In this document: in pieces, positions 1 to 7,378 of the stretch
Layout of the letters: every line of letters begins with the position of its first letter
How positions within the stretch are numbered: the stretch's first letter is position 1
Assembly: GCA_955652585.1 (NCBI GenBank)
Contig: CATPBF010000102.1
Location: 1 to 9,219 of the forward strand
Source of the DNA: Candidatus Dormiibacterota bacterium
Lineage (GTDB): Bacteria; Chloroflexota; Dormibacteria; Dormibacterales; Dormibacteraceae
Reading direction: 5' to 3'
Length of the DNA: 9,219 nt
Notes under the pieces: model-generated
What the model was told of the DNA's origin: nothing
The model's database searches: none
The model's input: the letters and a program-made list of their open reading frames with translations, nothing else
Made by a program: the position numbers and the translations under genes

Positions 1-1185
1 ACCCAGCTGAAGGCGATCGAGCGCGGTCTGCGGCGAATCAGGCGCGAGCTGGACGCGGGCGAGCTTGCGTTCCGCGAGTCGGACGAGGACATCCACACCG
101 TGGTGGAGCGCCGTTTGACCGAGATCACTCCCGCGGGCGCCGCGCTGCACACCGGCCGCTCCCGCAACGACCAGGTCGCGCTCGACCTGCGCCTTTACTC
201 CCGCGACGCCGCCAGTGAGCTGATCACCACCTTGGCGGAGCTCGTGGACGCGCTCGCGTCCATGGCCGCTCAGCACGCCCGCTGGGTGATGCCGGGCTAC
301 ACGCACCTGCAGCGCGCACAGCCAATCACCGTCGGACATCACCTCCTCGCGCATGCGGAGCCGCTGCTGCGCGATGCCGAGCGCTTCCGCCACGCGTACC
401 ACGCCGCCGACGAAATGCCGCTCGGATCTGGCGCCCTCGCGGGCACGACCTTGCCCCTCCAGCGGGAGGTGGTCGCCAAGGAGTTGGGCTTTCAGCGCCT
501 GACGGCCAACAGCATTGACGCCGTCGCGGATCGTGACTTCGCGCTCGACCTCGTCTACGCGTGCATGGTGACCTCGATCCATCTCAGCCGCCTTGGCGAG
601 GACGTCGTCCTGTGGGCCACCGACGAGTTCGGGTTCGTGCGACTTGCCGACGAGATCGCGACCGGGTCGAGCCTGATGCCGCAGAAGAAGAATCCCGACA
701 TCGCCGAGCTCCTGCGCGGCCGCGCCGGCCGTCCGGTCGGCAGCCTCGTGACGCTCGCCACGATCCTGAAGGGCCTGCCGCTCGCCTACGACCGAGACCT
801 CCAGGAGGACAAGCCCGCCGTGTTCGCCGCTGTCGAGAGCGTCCTGGACTCGTTGCGGGCGGCCCGGCTGCTGATCGATCACCTGGAATTCAACCGGGAC
901 CGCCTCGCCGCAGCCGCCTCCGACCCCAGCCTGCTGGCGACCGACGCGGCCGAGGCACTGGTCGCATTCGGCACACCCTTTCGGAAGGCCCATGACGAGG
1001 TCGGACGCACGGTCCGGGCGGGGAATTTGCAGGCGCCGTGGGACGTCGAGGCCTCCTTGCGGAAGCGGGACCTGGCGGGGGCGCCCAACCCGCGCCGGGT
1101 CGCCGCCCGCGCCCAGACCGTTCGCCGCGAAGCCGGCCGGCTTCTGCAATGGGCGAAGACGCATCCACCTCCCCTGCCCACCTGA
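1..1185 (+). CDS. argH: Argininosuccinate lyase, 5'-truncated by the window edge
   Basis: Catalyses the last step of arginine synthesis, splitting argininosuccinate into arginine and fumarate in the cytosol. The reading frame is open from base 1 to the TGA at 1183-1185 (394 codons). The GTG at 100 is internal: family-like sequence with the DEDIHTVVERRL stretch runs through it, so about 60 N-terminal residues lie outside the window. Visible motifs are HTGRSRNDQ (about 148-174), GYTHLQRAQP (about 295-324) and the superfamily signature GSSLMPQKKNPD (664-699), whose serine lies in the mobile catalytic loop. The C-terminal GTPFRKAH segment (970-993) is also typical. The end of the protein is a short Pro-rich tail (PPPLPT). 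coaX follows after 17 bases on the same strand. No frameshift is seen. Identification is very secure; other members of the fumarase/aspartase superfamily lack this motif combination. Confidence 0.97.
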   Translation, partial: TQLKAIERGLRRIRRELDAGELAFRESDEDIHTVVERRLTEITPAGAALHTGRSRNDQVALDLRLYSRDAASELITTLAELVDALASMAAQHARWVMPGYTHLQRAQPITVGHHLLAHAEPLLRDAERFRHAYHAADEMPLGSGALAGTTLPLQREVVAKELGFQRLTANSIDAVADRDFALDLVYACMVTSIHLSRLGEDVVLWATDEFGFVRLADEIATGSSLMPQKKNPDIAELLRGRAGRPVGSLVTLATILKGLPLAYDRDLQEDKPAVFAAVESVLDSLRAARLLIDHLEFNRDRLAAAASDPSLLATDAAEALVAFGTPFRKAHDEVGRTVRAGNLQAPWDVEASLRKRDLAGAPNPRRVAARAQTVRREAGRLLQWAKTHPPPLPT

Positions 1186-1186
1186 G

Positions 1187-1192
1187 TAGAGT
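1187..1192 (+). promoter_or_regulatory. Possible -10 element (TAGAGT) before coaX
   Basis: TAGAGT fits the TANNNT -10 pattern of high-GC bacteria and ends 10 bases before the coaX ATG. Initiation there would give a leaderless or nearly leaderless mRNA, which would suit the absence of a Shine-Dalgarno sequence. No convincing -35 hexamer is seen at the usual spacing (around 1164-1169), and a hexamer this loose occurs by chance, so this is only a candidate. Confidence 0.22.
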
Positions 1193-1202
1193 TCGGGCTC
1201 GG

Positions 1203-1982
1203 ATGCTACTAGCCGTCGACGTCGGCAACACCAACGTCACCCTGGCCCTCTTCGAGGGCGAGCGGCTGGTCGCCGACTGGCGCGTGACCTCGCACCGAGA
1301 GCGGACGGCAGACGAAATGGCCGTGGAGCTGCGCCAGCTCTTCAGCCTCCGCGGCTTCGAGCTTGACGTCGTCAGCGGGGTCGTCATCTCCAGCGTCGTG
1401 CCCAACCTGAACCCAGCCTTGATCGAGGCCTCCCGCCGCTACCTCAAACATGAGCCGGTCATGGTCGGTCCGGGGGTCAAGACCGGAGTTCGGATCCGGT
1501 ACGAGAACCCGAAGGACGTCGGCGCCGACCGCATCGCCAACGCGCTGGCCGCGTATACGAAATATGGCGGTCCGGTGGTGGTCATCGACTTCGGCACGGC
1601 AGTCACGTACGACGCCATCAACGCCGAGGGCGATTACCTCGGTGGAGCGATCGCCCCGGGCGTCGAGATCTCGCTCGACGCCCTCGTTTCGAATACCGCC
1701 ATGCTCCGGCGGGTGGAAGCGGTGGCCCCGGATTCTGTGATCGGCCGCAACACCGTCACCTCGATCCAGTCCGGGCTCGTCTGGGGTTTCGTGGCCCAGG
1801 TCGAAGGCATGGTCGAGCGCATCGTGGCCGAGCTGGGAGGGACGGCCAAGGTGATCGCGACCGGCGGCCAGGCTGGGCTGGTCGCGGGGCTTACCCACGT
1901 AATCCAGGCCACCGACCCCCTCCTGACCCTAGAAGGTTTGCGTTTGATCTACCTGCAAAACGCCGACGGTGCCGGACACTAG
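1203..1982 (+). CDS. coaX: Type III pantothenate kinase
   Basis: Phosphorylates pantothenate to 4'-phosphopantothenate, the first committed step of coenzyme A synthesis; type III enzymes are cytosolic ASKHA-fold kinases. The protein is 259 residues, normal for the family. Motifs in order: DVGNTN (6-11, phosphate-binding loop), SSVVPNLN (63-70), ENPKDVGADR (101-110, including the catalytic Asp109), DFGTAVTYD (129-137), GGAIAPG (147-153), GRNT (181-184) and ATGGQAGL near the C terminus. The ATG at 1203 was chosen because the family begins directly with an MLLAVDVGNTN-like sequence; a longer in-frame start at 1038 would add 55 unrelated residues lying inside argH. No Shine-Dalgarno is visible. 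The stop codon lies inside the next gene (14-base overlap), so the two are probably co-expressed. The related Baf-type transcription activators share the fold, but the intact kinase motifs favour the enzyme. Confidence 0.96.
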   Translation: MLLAVDVGNTNVTLALFEGERLVADWRVTSHRERTADEMAVELRQLFSLRGFELDVVSGVVISSVVPNLNPALIEASRRYLKHEPVMVGPGVKTGVRIRYENPKDVGADRIANALAAYTKYGGPVVVIDFGTAVTYDAINAEGDYLGGAIAPGVEISLDALVSNTAMLRRVEAVAPDSVIGRNTVTSIQSGLVWGFVAQVEGMVERIVAELGGTAKVIATGGQAGLVAGLTHVIQATDPLLTLEGLRLIYLQNADGAGH

Positions 1983-3831
1983 TAGCGCCTACTTGAAGAC
2001 CGCCCAGGCGTTCCACATCTACCTGGCGCCCGGCCTGCAGAACAGCGAGCTCACGGCCGTGCTCGCCGAGCTGGGGCTCCAGGCCCACACGCTCGAAAAC
2101 GCGGCCACGGTGATCCAGCCGGCGTTGGTCCTGCTCTTCCCAGGGCAACAGGCGCCTGAGGGGCTCGAGGACATGGCGCTCGCGCCGCCCAAGGACGCGT
2201 CACACACAGCGCTGCGCGAGCTGTTGCGCGTGGCGATGGAGAACGTGGCGCTGAAGCACGAGGTCAAACAGCTCGAGGAGCAGGCCCACCGGCAGCACCG
2301 CCAGTTCGAGGAGCTGAACCGGATCGGCATCGCGCTTTCCGCCGAGCGGGACATCACCAAATTGCAGGAGTTCATTCTCACGACCCTGCGCCAGCTCACC
2401 AACGCAGACGGCGCGAGCCTTTGGCGCAAGACGCTGGGCGAGGACGGGTCGCCCCAGCTGTTCCTGGCCTCGAGTCAGAACAGCTCGATCGGCAATACAT
2501 ACCAGGCGTTCACGGTGCCGGTCGACGAGAAGAGCGTGGTCGGCTACACCGTCACCGTCGGCTGGAGTCAGATCTACGACGACGCGTACAACCCGCCGCC
2601 CGGCAAGCCGCAGGGAGGCCGGAACTTCGACCAGCAGTTCGGCTACCGGACGAAGTCGATGCTGACTGTGCCCATGCGCAACTACAACAACGAGGTGGTT
2701 GGCGCGGTCCAGCTGATCAACGCCAAGCGGCGCTACGAAACCAAGCTCACGGTCGCCAGCGTTCCGACCGAGGTAGTGAGCTTCCGGCCCGAAGATCTCG
2801 AGATGATCGAATCCATCGCCAGTCAGGCCGCGGTCGCCCTGGACAACAAGAGCCTGCTCGATTCGATCCAGTCGCTTTTCGACGGCTTCGTTCAAGCAAG
2901 CGTCACCGCAATCGAACAACGAGATCCGAGCACGGCAGGTCACTCGGGTCGCGTCGAGTCGCTGACGACCGCCCTCGCCCGCGCGGTGACGGAGATCGGA
3001 ACCGGCAAGTATCGCGATGTGTACCTGACCGACGACCAGTTCAAGGAGCTCCGCTACGCGTGTCTGCTCCACGACTTCGGCAAGGTCGGCGTGAGGGAAC
3101 ACATCCTCATCAAGGCGAAGAAGCTGATGCCGGGCCAGCTCGAAGTGATCCAGGCCCGTTTCGACTTCGTTGAGCGTTCGGTGCAGCTCAAGTACGCGAC
3201 CGACAAGCTGGAGGCGATGCGCAGCGGCGCGGGGCCGGACGGCGCCCTTGCGGAGATCGATCGGAAGCTCGAGGAAGACCTACAGCGCCTTCGCATGTGG
3301 ATCGAGGGCATCGTCGCCGCCAACGAGCCGACGGTGATGCCCGAGGACAAGGCCTCGATGCTGGAGGTGCTCTCGCAGGAGACCTACCACGACATGGCTG
3401 GCCGGCCTCATCCGATGCTCGACCCGCAGGAGTTCCGATTCCTCTCCATCAGAAAAGGCACGCTCGACCCGCAGGAGCGCCTCGAGATGGAGGCGCATGT
3501 GACTCACAGCTTCCATTTCCTGACCAAGATCCCGTGGACCTCGGTGATGCGGGGCATCCCCGAGATTGCCTACGGGCATCACGAAAAGCTGGACGGGTCC
3601 GGCTACCCGCGCGGCCTGACCGGCGACCAGATCCCGCTCCAGGCCAAGATGATGACGATCTCCGACATCTACGACGCGCTCACCGCGCAGGACCGTCCGT
3701 ACAAGCGCGCGGTGGCGCGAGATGTGGCGCTCGACATCCTCGAAAACGAAGCCGGCGACGGCAAGCTCGACCGAGACCTGCTCGACATTTTCGTCGCCAA
3801 GCAGGTCTACCAGGTCACGGCGCCTCGATGA
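1969..3831 (+). CDS. GAF / HD-GYP domain protein, putative cyclic-di-GMP phosphodiesterase
   Basis: Predicted to hydrolyse cyclic-di-GMP in response to a signal sensed by its GAF domain; cytosolic, with no membrane segments. Of 620 residues, about 12-60 resemble a shortened receiver-like fold without a clear phosphoacceptor Asp. About 80-125 form a charged helix or coiled coil. About 118-296 are a GAF domain (ADGASLW, then SMLTVPM and GAVQLINAKR). About 303-617 are HD-GYP. Catalytic landmarks: GHSGRV (His325), HDFGK (His368-Asp369), His510, HHEKLDGSGYP (537-547), SDIYDALTAQDRPYK (565-579). Metal ligands and the GYP motif are intact, but HD and HHE are 169 residues apart instead of roughly 60, owing to an insertion around 385-500. 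The GTG start at 1969 overlaps coaX by 14 bases; a TTG at 1993 is an alternative. No Shine-Dalgarno is seen. The downstream MBL gene overlaps the stop codon. Domain call is secure; activity and ligand are inferred. Confidence 0.92.
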   Translation: MPDTSSAYLKTAQAFHIYLAPGLQNSELTAVLAELGLQAHTLENAATVIQPALVLLFPGQQAPEGLEDMALAPPKDASHTALRELLRVAMENVALKHEVKQLEEQAHRQHRQFEELNRIGIALSAERDITKLQEFILTTLRQLTNADGASLWRKTLGEDGSPQLFLASSQNSSIGNTYQAFTVPVDEKSVVGYTVTVGWSQIYDDAYNPPPGKPQGGRNFDQQFGYRTKSMLTVPMRNYNNEVVGAVQLINAKRRYETKLTVASVPTEVVSFRPEDLEMIESIASQAAVALDNKSLLDSIQSLFDGFVQASVTAIEQRDPSTAGHSGRVESLTTALARAVTEIGTGKYRDVYLTDDQFKELRYACLLHDFGKVGVREHILIKAKKLMPGQLEVIQARFDFVERSVQLKYATDKLEAMRSGAGPDGALAEIDRKLEEDLQRLRMWIEGIVAANEPTVMPEDKASMLEVLSQETYHDMAGRPHPMLDPQEFRFLSIRKGTLDPQERLEMEAHVTHSFHFLTKIPWTSVMRGIPEIAYGHHEKLDGSGYPRGLTGDQIPLQAKMMTISDIYDALTAQDRPYKRAVARDVALDILENEAGDGKLDRDLLDIFVAKQVYQVTAPR

Positions 3832-4676
3832 GGGTCAAGTTCTGGGGCACTCGGGGCACGAGGCCGACCCCAGGTAGGAGGACGCTGCGTTATGGCGGAA
3901 ACACGACCTGCCTCGAGGTCCGCGACAAGGACGACAACCTGATCATCATCGACTCCGGATCGGGCATCGCCGAGCTCGGCGGCGGGTTCGAGCAGTCCGA
4001 GCCGGTGCAGGCTCACCTCTTGATCACGCACACCCACCTCGATCACATCCAGGGATTTCCATTCTTCCCGCCCGCGTTCGTGCCGGGAACGCACCTCACG
4101 ATCGTCGGGCCCGCCGGCTCGGCGAAGTCGCTGCAGGCAGCGTTTGCGGACCAGATGGACCCCGCGTACTTCCCTGTGCGCCTCGACCACATGCCCGCCG
4201 AGATGGAGTTCATCGAGAGGAATCCCGGAGAGACATTCGAGGTCGGCGGACTGCGTATCACACCCCACCTTCTGATGCATCCGATCCCGACCTTTGGATA
4301 CCGGATCGACGAGGGTTCGAAGCGCTTTGCGTTTGCTACCGACAACGAGATTGCTCTGTTCGCAGCCAACGAGAACGGAAGCCTCAAGGACCTGGCCAAC
4401 TGGTGCCAGGACGCCGACCTGCTCGTTCACGACGCGCAATTCAGTCGCGAGGAATACAAGACGCACGCCGGCTTTGGACACTCGACCTACGAGGAAGCGC
4501 TGTCGCTGGCAGAGCAAGCCGGCGTCCAGCAGCTGGCTTTCTTCCATCACGACCCGGCGCACTCCGACAGCGACATCGATGCTCTCATCGAGGAGGCGCT
4601 GGGCAATCATCGCCAGTCGGGCGGCACGGACGTCGTCGCGTTTCCGGCGGCCGAGGACAAAGAGCTCACCCTCTAG
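3828..4676 (+). CDS. Metallo-beta-lactamase-fold hydrolase (putative phosphodiesterase)
   Basis: A 282-residue soluble MBL-fold protein of the type related to RNase Z, PhnP and cyclic-nucleotide phosphodiesterases. It opens with FWGTRGTRPTPG (5-16) and YGGNTTCLEV (22-31), typical of this branch. Metal-binding motifs: HTHLDH (68-73), His151 in MHPIPTFGYRI, Asp172 in ATDNE, HDAQ (201-204), GHSTYEEA (217-224) and HHDPAHSD (240-247). All usual dinuclear-metal ligands appear present, so it should be an active hydrolase; the substrate is unknown. The ATG at 3828 overlaps the HD-GYP stop as ATGA, a classic arrangement for translational coupling, and no independent Shine-Dalgarno is seen. A longer start within the HD-GYP gene is rejected because the family begins at MRVKFWG. 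The context suggests a role in the same nucleotide-signalling pathway, but that is inference. Confidence 0.88.
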   Translation: MRVKFWGTRGTRPTPGRRTLRYGGNTTCLEVRDKDDNLIIIDSGSGIAELGGGFEQSEPVQAHLLITHTHLDHIQGFPFFPPAFVPGTHLTIVGPAGSAKSLQAAFADQMDPAYFPVRLDHMPAEMEFIERNPGETFEVGGLRITPHLLMHPIPTFGYRIDEGSKRFAFATDNEIALFAANENGSLKDLANWCQDADLLVHDAQFSREEYKTHAGFGHSTYEEALSLAEQAGVQQLAFFHHDPAHSDSDIDALIEEALGNHRQSGGTDVVAFPAAEDKELTL

Positions 4677-4694
4677 CTGCCGCTCGCCGTCCCT

Positions 4695-4700
4695 TAGTCT
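4695..4700 (+). promoter_or_regulatory. Possible -10 element (TAGTCT) before lysS
   Basis: TAGTCT fits TANNNT and ends 9 bases before the lysS GTG, inside the 33-base gap after the MBL gene. Like the candidate before coaX, it could give a near-leaderless transcript, and no Shine-Dalgarno is seen here. There is no recognisable -35. The gap contains no hairpin-plus-T-run terminator, so read-through from the upstream genes is at least as likely. Confidence 0.2.
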
Positions 4701-4709
4701 TCTCGGAAC

Positions 4710-6104
4710 GTGACTGATGCAGACGAGCCAGAGGTAATTCGCGACCGGCGAAAGAAGCTCGAGCGGCTGCGCGCGGCCGGGGCGGACCCATATTCGCGCG
4801 GGTTTAAGCCGACCCATTCGACAGCCGAGGCGCGTGCGCTCATCGGTACCAACGAGCGCACTGAGCCGGTTGCGCTGGCCGGCCGGTTGATGGTGAAGCG
4901 TCTGATGGGCGGCTCAGCGTTTGCGGACGTGCAGGATCACGCCGGACGCATCCAGCTGTTTGCCAGTCGCGACATTCTTGGCGAGCGTAACTTCGACCTG
5001 TTCGCCGACCTCGACGCAGGCGACCTGATCGGCGTTAAGGGTCCAATCTTCCGCACCCGCCGTGGCGAGGTGACACTGGAGATCCAGTCTTTCCAGCTGC
5101 TGACGAAATCACTTCGCCCACTGCCCGAGAAATGGCACGGGCTCAAAGATGTCGAGATTCGCTACCGTCAGCGATACGTAGATCTGATCGCCAACCCCGA
5201 GGTCCGCGAGGTATTTCGGGCCCGCACAAAGATCATCGCTTCGCTGCGTGCCTTGCTGGATGGGCGTGGGTTCCTCGAGGTCGAGACGCCGGTGCTCCAA
5301 GAGGTCCCCGGCGGGGGCCATGCGCGTCCGTTCGTGACGCATCACGAGGCGCTGAACCGCGACCTCTACCTGCGCATCGCGCTGGAGCTGCACCTGAAGC
5401 GGCTGCTGGTTGGCGGTTTCGAGCGCGTATACGAGATCGGCCGGGTCTTTCGCAACGAAGGCTTGTCGCCGCGACACAACCCCGAGTTCACGATGTTGGA
5501 GTGCTATGAGGCCTACGCGGACTACAGCGATGTCATGAGGCTGGTCGAAGACATGATCGTCGCGTCGACGGCGGCCGCCGGGCGAACATCCCAAATCACC
5601 TACCAGGGCGAGGAGGTCAGCCTCGCACCTCCGTTCCGCCGCGCGCGCATGGCCGACCTGGTCCACGAGCACACGGGCAAGCAGGCGGTGGGGAAGGAGC
5701 TCAATGACCTCTTCGAGGAGCACGTGCAGTCTCTGCTTCGCGAGCCGACCTTCGTGACGGACTATCCGATCGAGGTCTCTCCCCTGGCAAGGCCCCGCGA
5801 CGACGACCCGCGATTCGTCGAGCGTTTCGAGCTCGTGATCTTGGGCCGCGAATATGCGAATGCATTCACGGAGCTGACCGATCCCATCGACCAGCGGCAA
5901 CGCTTCGATGCCCAGGCGGCACAGCGTGCGGCCGGCGATGTGGAGGCACACCCGATGGACGAGGATTTCCTGCGCGCCGTCGAGTACGGCCTGCCGCCGT
6001 GCGGCGGACTCGGAGTTGGGATCGACCGGTTGATCATGCTGCTGGCCGACCAGCCGTCCATCCGCGATGTGATCCTGTTTCCGGTCATGAAGGCCGAGTC
6101 TTAG
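4710..6104 (+). CDS. lysS: Lysyl-tRNA synthetase, class II, shortened between motifs 2 and 3
   Basis: Charges tRNA-Lys with lysine in the cytosol. The protein has 464 residues, shorter than the usual roughly 490-505. An N-terminal OB-fold anticodon-binding domain spans about 52-140. Motif 1 lies in about 164-197 and is preceded by the class II LysRS signature RYRQRYVDLIANPEVR (151-166). Motif 2 contains RVFRNEG (245-251) and RHNPEFTMLE. Motif 3 is GLGVGIDRL (433-441, Arg440). Lysine-pocket residues match the E. coli enzyme: Glu264/Tyr266 (E278/Y280) and Asn384/Phe386/Glu388 (N424/F426/E428). From memory of E. coli LysRS, about 26 residues are missing around 323-330, in the insertion between motifs 2 and 3; the frame is intact on both sides. 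The GTG start has no Shine-Dalgarno. serS begins 2 bases after the stop, suggesting an operon. Function should be retained. Confidence 0.96.
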   Translation: MTDADEPEVIRDRRKKLERLRAAGADPYSRGFKPTHSTAEARALIGTNERTEPVALAGRLMVKRLMGGSAFADVQDHAGRIQLFASRDILGERNFDLFADLDAGDLIGVKGPIFRTRRGEVTLEIQSFQLLTKSLRPLPEKWHGLKDVEIRYRQRYVDLIANPEVREVFRARTKIIASLRALLDGRGFLEVETPVLQEVPGGGHARPFVTHHEALNRDLYLRIALELHLKRLLVGGFERVYEIGRVFRNEGLSPRHNPEFTMLECYEAYADYSDVMRLVEDMIVASTAAAGRTSQITYQGEEVSLAPPFRRARMADLVHEHTGKQAVGKELNDLFEEHVQSLLREPTFVTDYPIEVSPLARPRDDDPRFVERFELVILGREYANAFTELTDPIDQRQRFDAQAAQRAAGDVEAHPMDEDFLRAVEYGLPPCGGLGVGIDRLIMLLADQPSIRDVILFPVMKAES

Positions 6105-6106
6105 AG

Positions 6107-7378
6107 ATGCTGCCTCTCGAGCTGATCCGTAAGGATCCGGACCGGGTGCGTCGCGCAGCCGAGCTGAAGGGCGAGCCGGCGCCGATCGAGGAGATCCTCG
6201 CCCTCGACATGGAATGGCGGCGCCACGTGCACGAAGCAGAGACGATTAAAGCCGAGCAGAACCGGCTGTCGAAGGAGTTCGCGAAGAGCCGCGATTCAGA
6301 CCTCAAGGACAACCTGCGCGAGATGGCCGACCGCAGCAAGGCTGAGCTTGGTGAGGCCGACGCGGTCAAGCGCCAGCTCGACGACCTGCTCCTGCGTGTG
6401 CCCAACCTGTTCGACGAGTCGGTGCCCGTGGGCAAAGGTGAGGAGGACAACGTCGTCCTGCGCGATTGGGGATCGAAGGTCCAGCTGGGTTTCGCCGCGC
6501 GCACGCATTTCGACCTCGGGGAGGCGCTCGGCATCATGGACTTCGAGCGCGCGGCGCGAGTCGCCGGCTCTAGATTCGCCTTCCTGCTCGGTCAGGGCGC
6601 CCGCCTGGAACGCGCCCTGGCTCAGTTCATGCTCGACGTGCATACGCGTGAGCATGGGTACACGGAGGTGTTGCCGCCGCTGCTGGTCAACAGCGCCTCC
6701 ATGACCGGGACCGCCAACCTGCCCAAGTTCGGGGCGGACGCGTTTCGGGTCGAAGGTCACGACCTGTGGTTGATCCCGACCTCAGAGGTACCGCTCACGA
6801 ATTTCCATCGTGAGGAGATCCTCGATGCGGACCGTTTGCCCCTGAAGTACACCGCGTACACGCCCTGTTTTCGCTCCGAGGCGGGGGCGGCAGGGAAGGA
6901 TACACGGGGATTTATCCGCCTGCACCAGTTCTCGAAAGTCGAGATGGTCAAGGTGACCGCTGCGGAGACTTCGATGGAGGAGTTCGAAAAGCTCACGGCC
7001 GATGCCGAAGACATCCTTCAGCGGCTGGGCCTGCACTACCAAGTGATGGTGATGTGCACCGGCGACATGGGTTTCGCCCAATACAAGAAGTACGACCTGA
7101 ATGCATGGTGCCCTGGCCTAGGTCGCTACCTAGAGGTTTCGTCCTGCTCGGTGTTCAACGACTTCCAGGCCATGCGCGCGAACATCCGCTACCGCCCGGC
7201 TCGGGGCGCGCCGCCGCGCTTCGTCCACACCATCAACGGCAGCGGGCTGGCGCTGACGCGAACGATCGACGCGATCATCGAGACATACCAGCGCGCGGAC
7301 GGGACGATAACCGTGCCTGAAGTGCTGCGGCCGTACATGGGCGGCCTCGAAATCATCGGCGCACGCCCCGCCTCCTAG
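6107..7378 (+). CDS. serS: Seryl-tRNA synthetase
   Basis: Charges tRNA-Ser (and tRNA-Sec where present) with serine. Its 423 residues are normal for bacteria. The N-terminal antiparallel coiled-coil arm (about 28-97), which contacts the long variable arm of tRNA-Ser, ends at the typical LLRVPNL-like junction. The catalytic core shows motif 1 around 185-210 (TGTANLPKF), IPTSEVPL (223-230), motif 2 as FRSEAGAAGKDTRGFIRLHQFSKVE (255-279), SSCSVFNDFQAMR (345-357) and motif 3 as NGSGLALTRTIDAI (377-390). The ATG at 6107 matches the family start (MLPLELIRKDP); an earlier in-frame start at 5999 would overlap lysS by about 100 bases and add unrelated residues. A weak AAGG lies about 11-14 bases upstream. 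It starts 2 bases after lysS stops, and tRNA-Ser follows 16 bases after its own stop, so lysS, serS and the tRNA may share a transcript. Confidence 0.97.
   Translation: MLPLELIRKDPDRVRRAAELKGEPAPIEEILALDMEWRRHVHEAETIKAEQNRLSKEFAKSRDSDLKDNLREMADRSKAELGEADAVKRQLDDLLLRVPNLFDESVPVGKGEEDNVVLRDWGSKVQLGFAARTHFDLGEALGIMDFERAARVAGSRFAFLLGQGARLERALAQFMLDVHTREHGYTEVLPPLLVNSASMTGTANLPKFGADAFRVEGHDLWLIPTSEVPLTNFHREEILDADRLPLKYTAYTPCFRSEAGAAGKDTRGFIRLHQFSKVEMVKVTAAETSMEEFEKLTADAEDILQRLGLHYQVMVMCTGDMGFAQYKKYDLNAWCPGLGRYLEVSSCSVFNDFQAMRANIRYRPARGAPPRFVHTINGSGLALTRTIDAIIETYQRADGTITVPEVLRPYMGGLEIIGARPAS

Noticed and set aside
1038..1202. Upstream in-frame extension of coaX to an ATG at 1038
   Set aside because: The added 55 residues lie inside argH, are Arg/Pro/Ala-rich as expected of an off-frame reading of GC-rich DNA, and precede the normal family N terminus.
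2200..3102. Minus-strand open frame of 300 codons opposite the HD-GYP gene
   Set aside because: Antisense shadow of a gene with clear GAF and HD motifs; no recognisable domain.
3297..3827. Upstream extension of the MBL gene to 3297
   Set aside because: It overlaps the HD-GYP coding region in another frame with no domain resemblance; the MBL family starts at MRVKFWG (3828).
4677..4709. Terminator between the MBL gene and lysS
   Set aside because: No stable GC stem followed by a T run can be folded in the 33 bases.
3807..4817. Long minus-strand open frame (336 codons) opposite the MBL gene
   Set aside because: Composition is that of the antisense frame of a GC-rich gene, no known motif is seen, and the plus-strand MBL motifs are unambiguous.
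5109..5951. Minus-strand open frame of 280 codons opposite lysS
   Set aside because: Antisense shadow; the plus strand carries all class II LysRS motifs.
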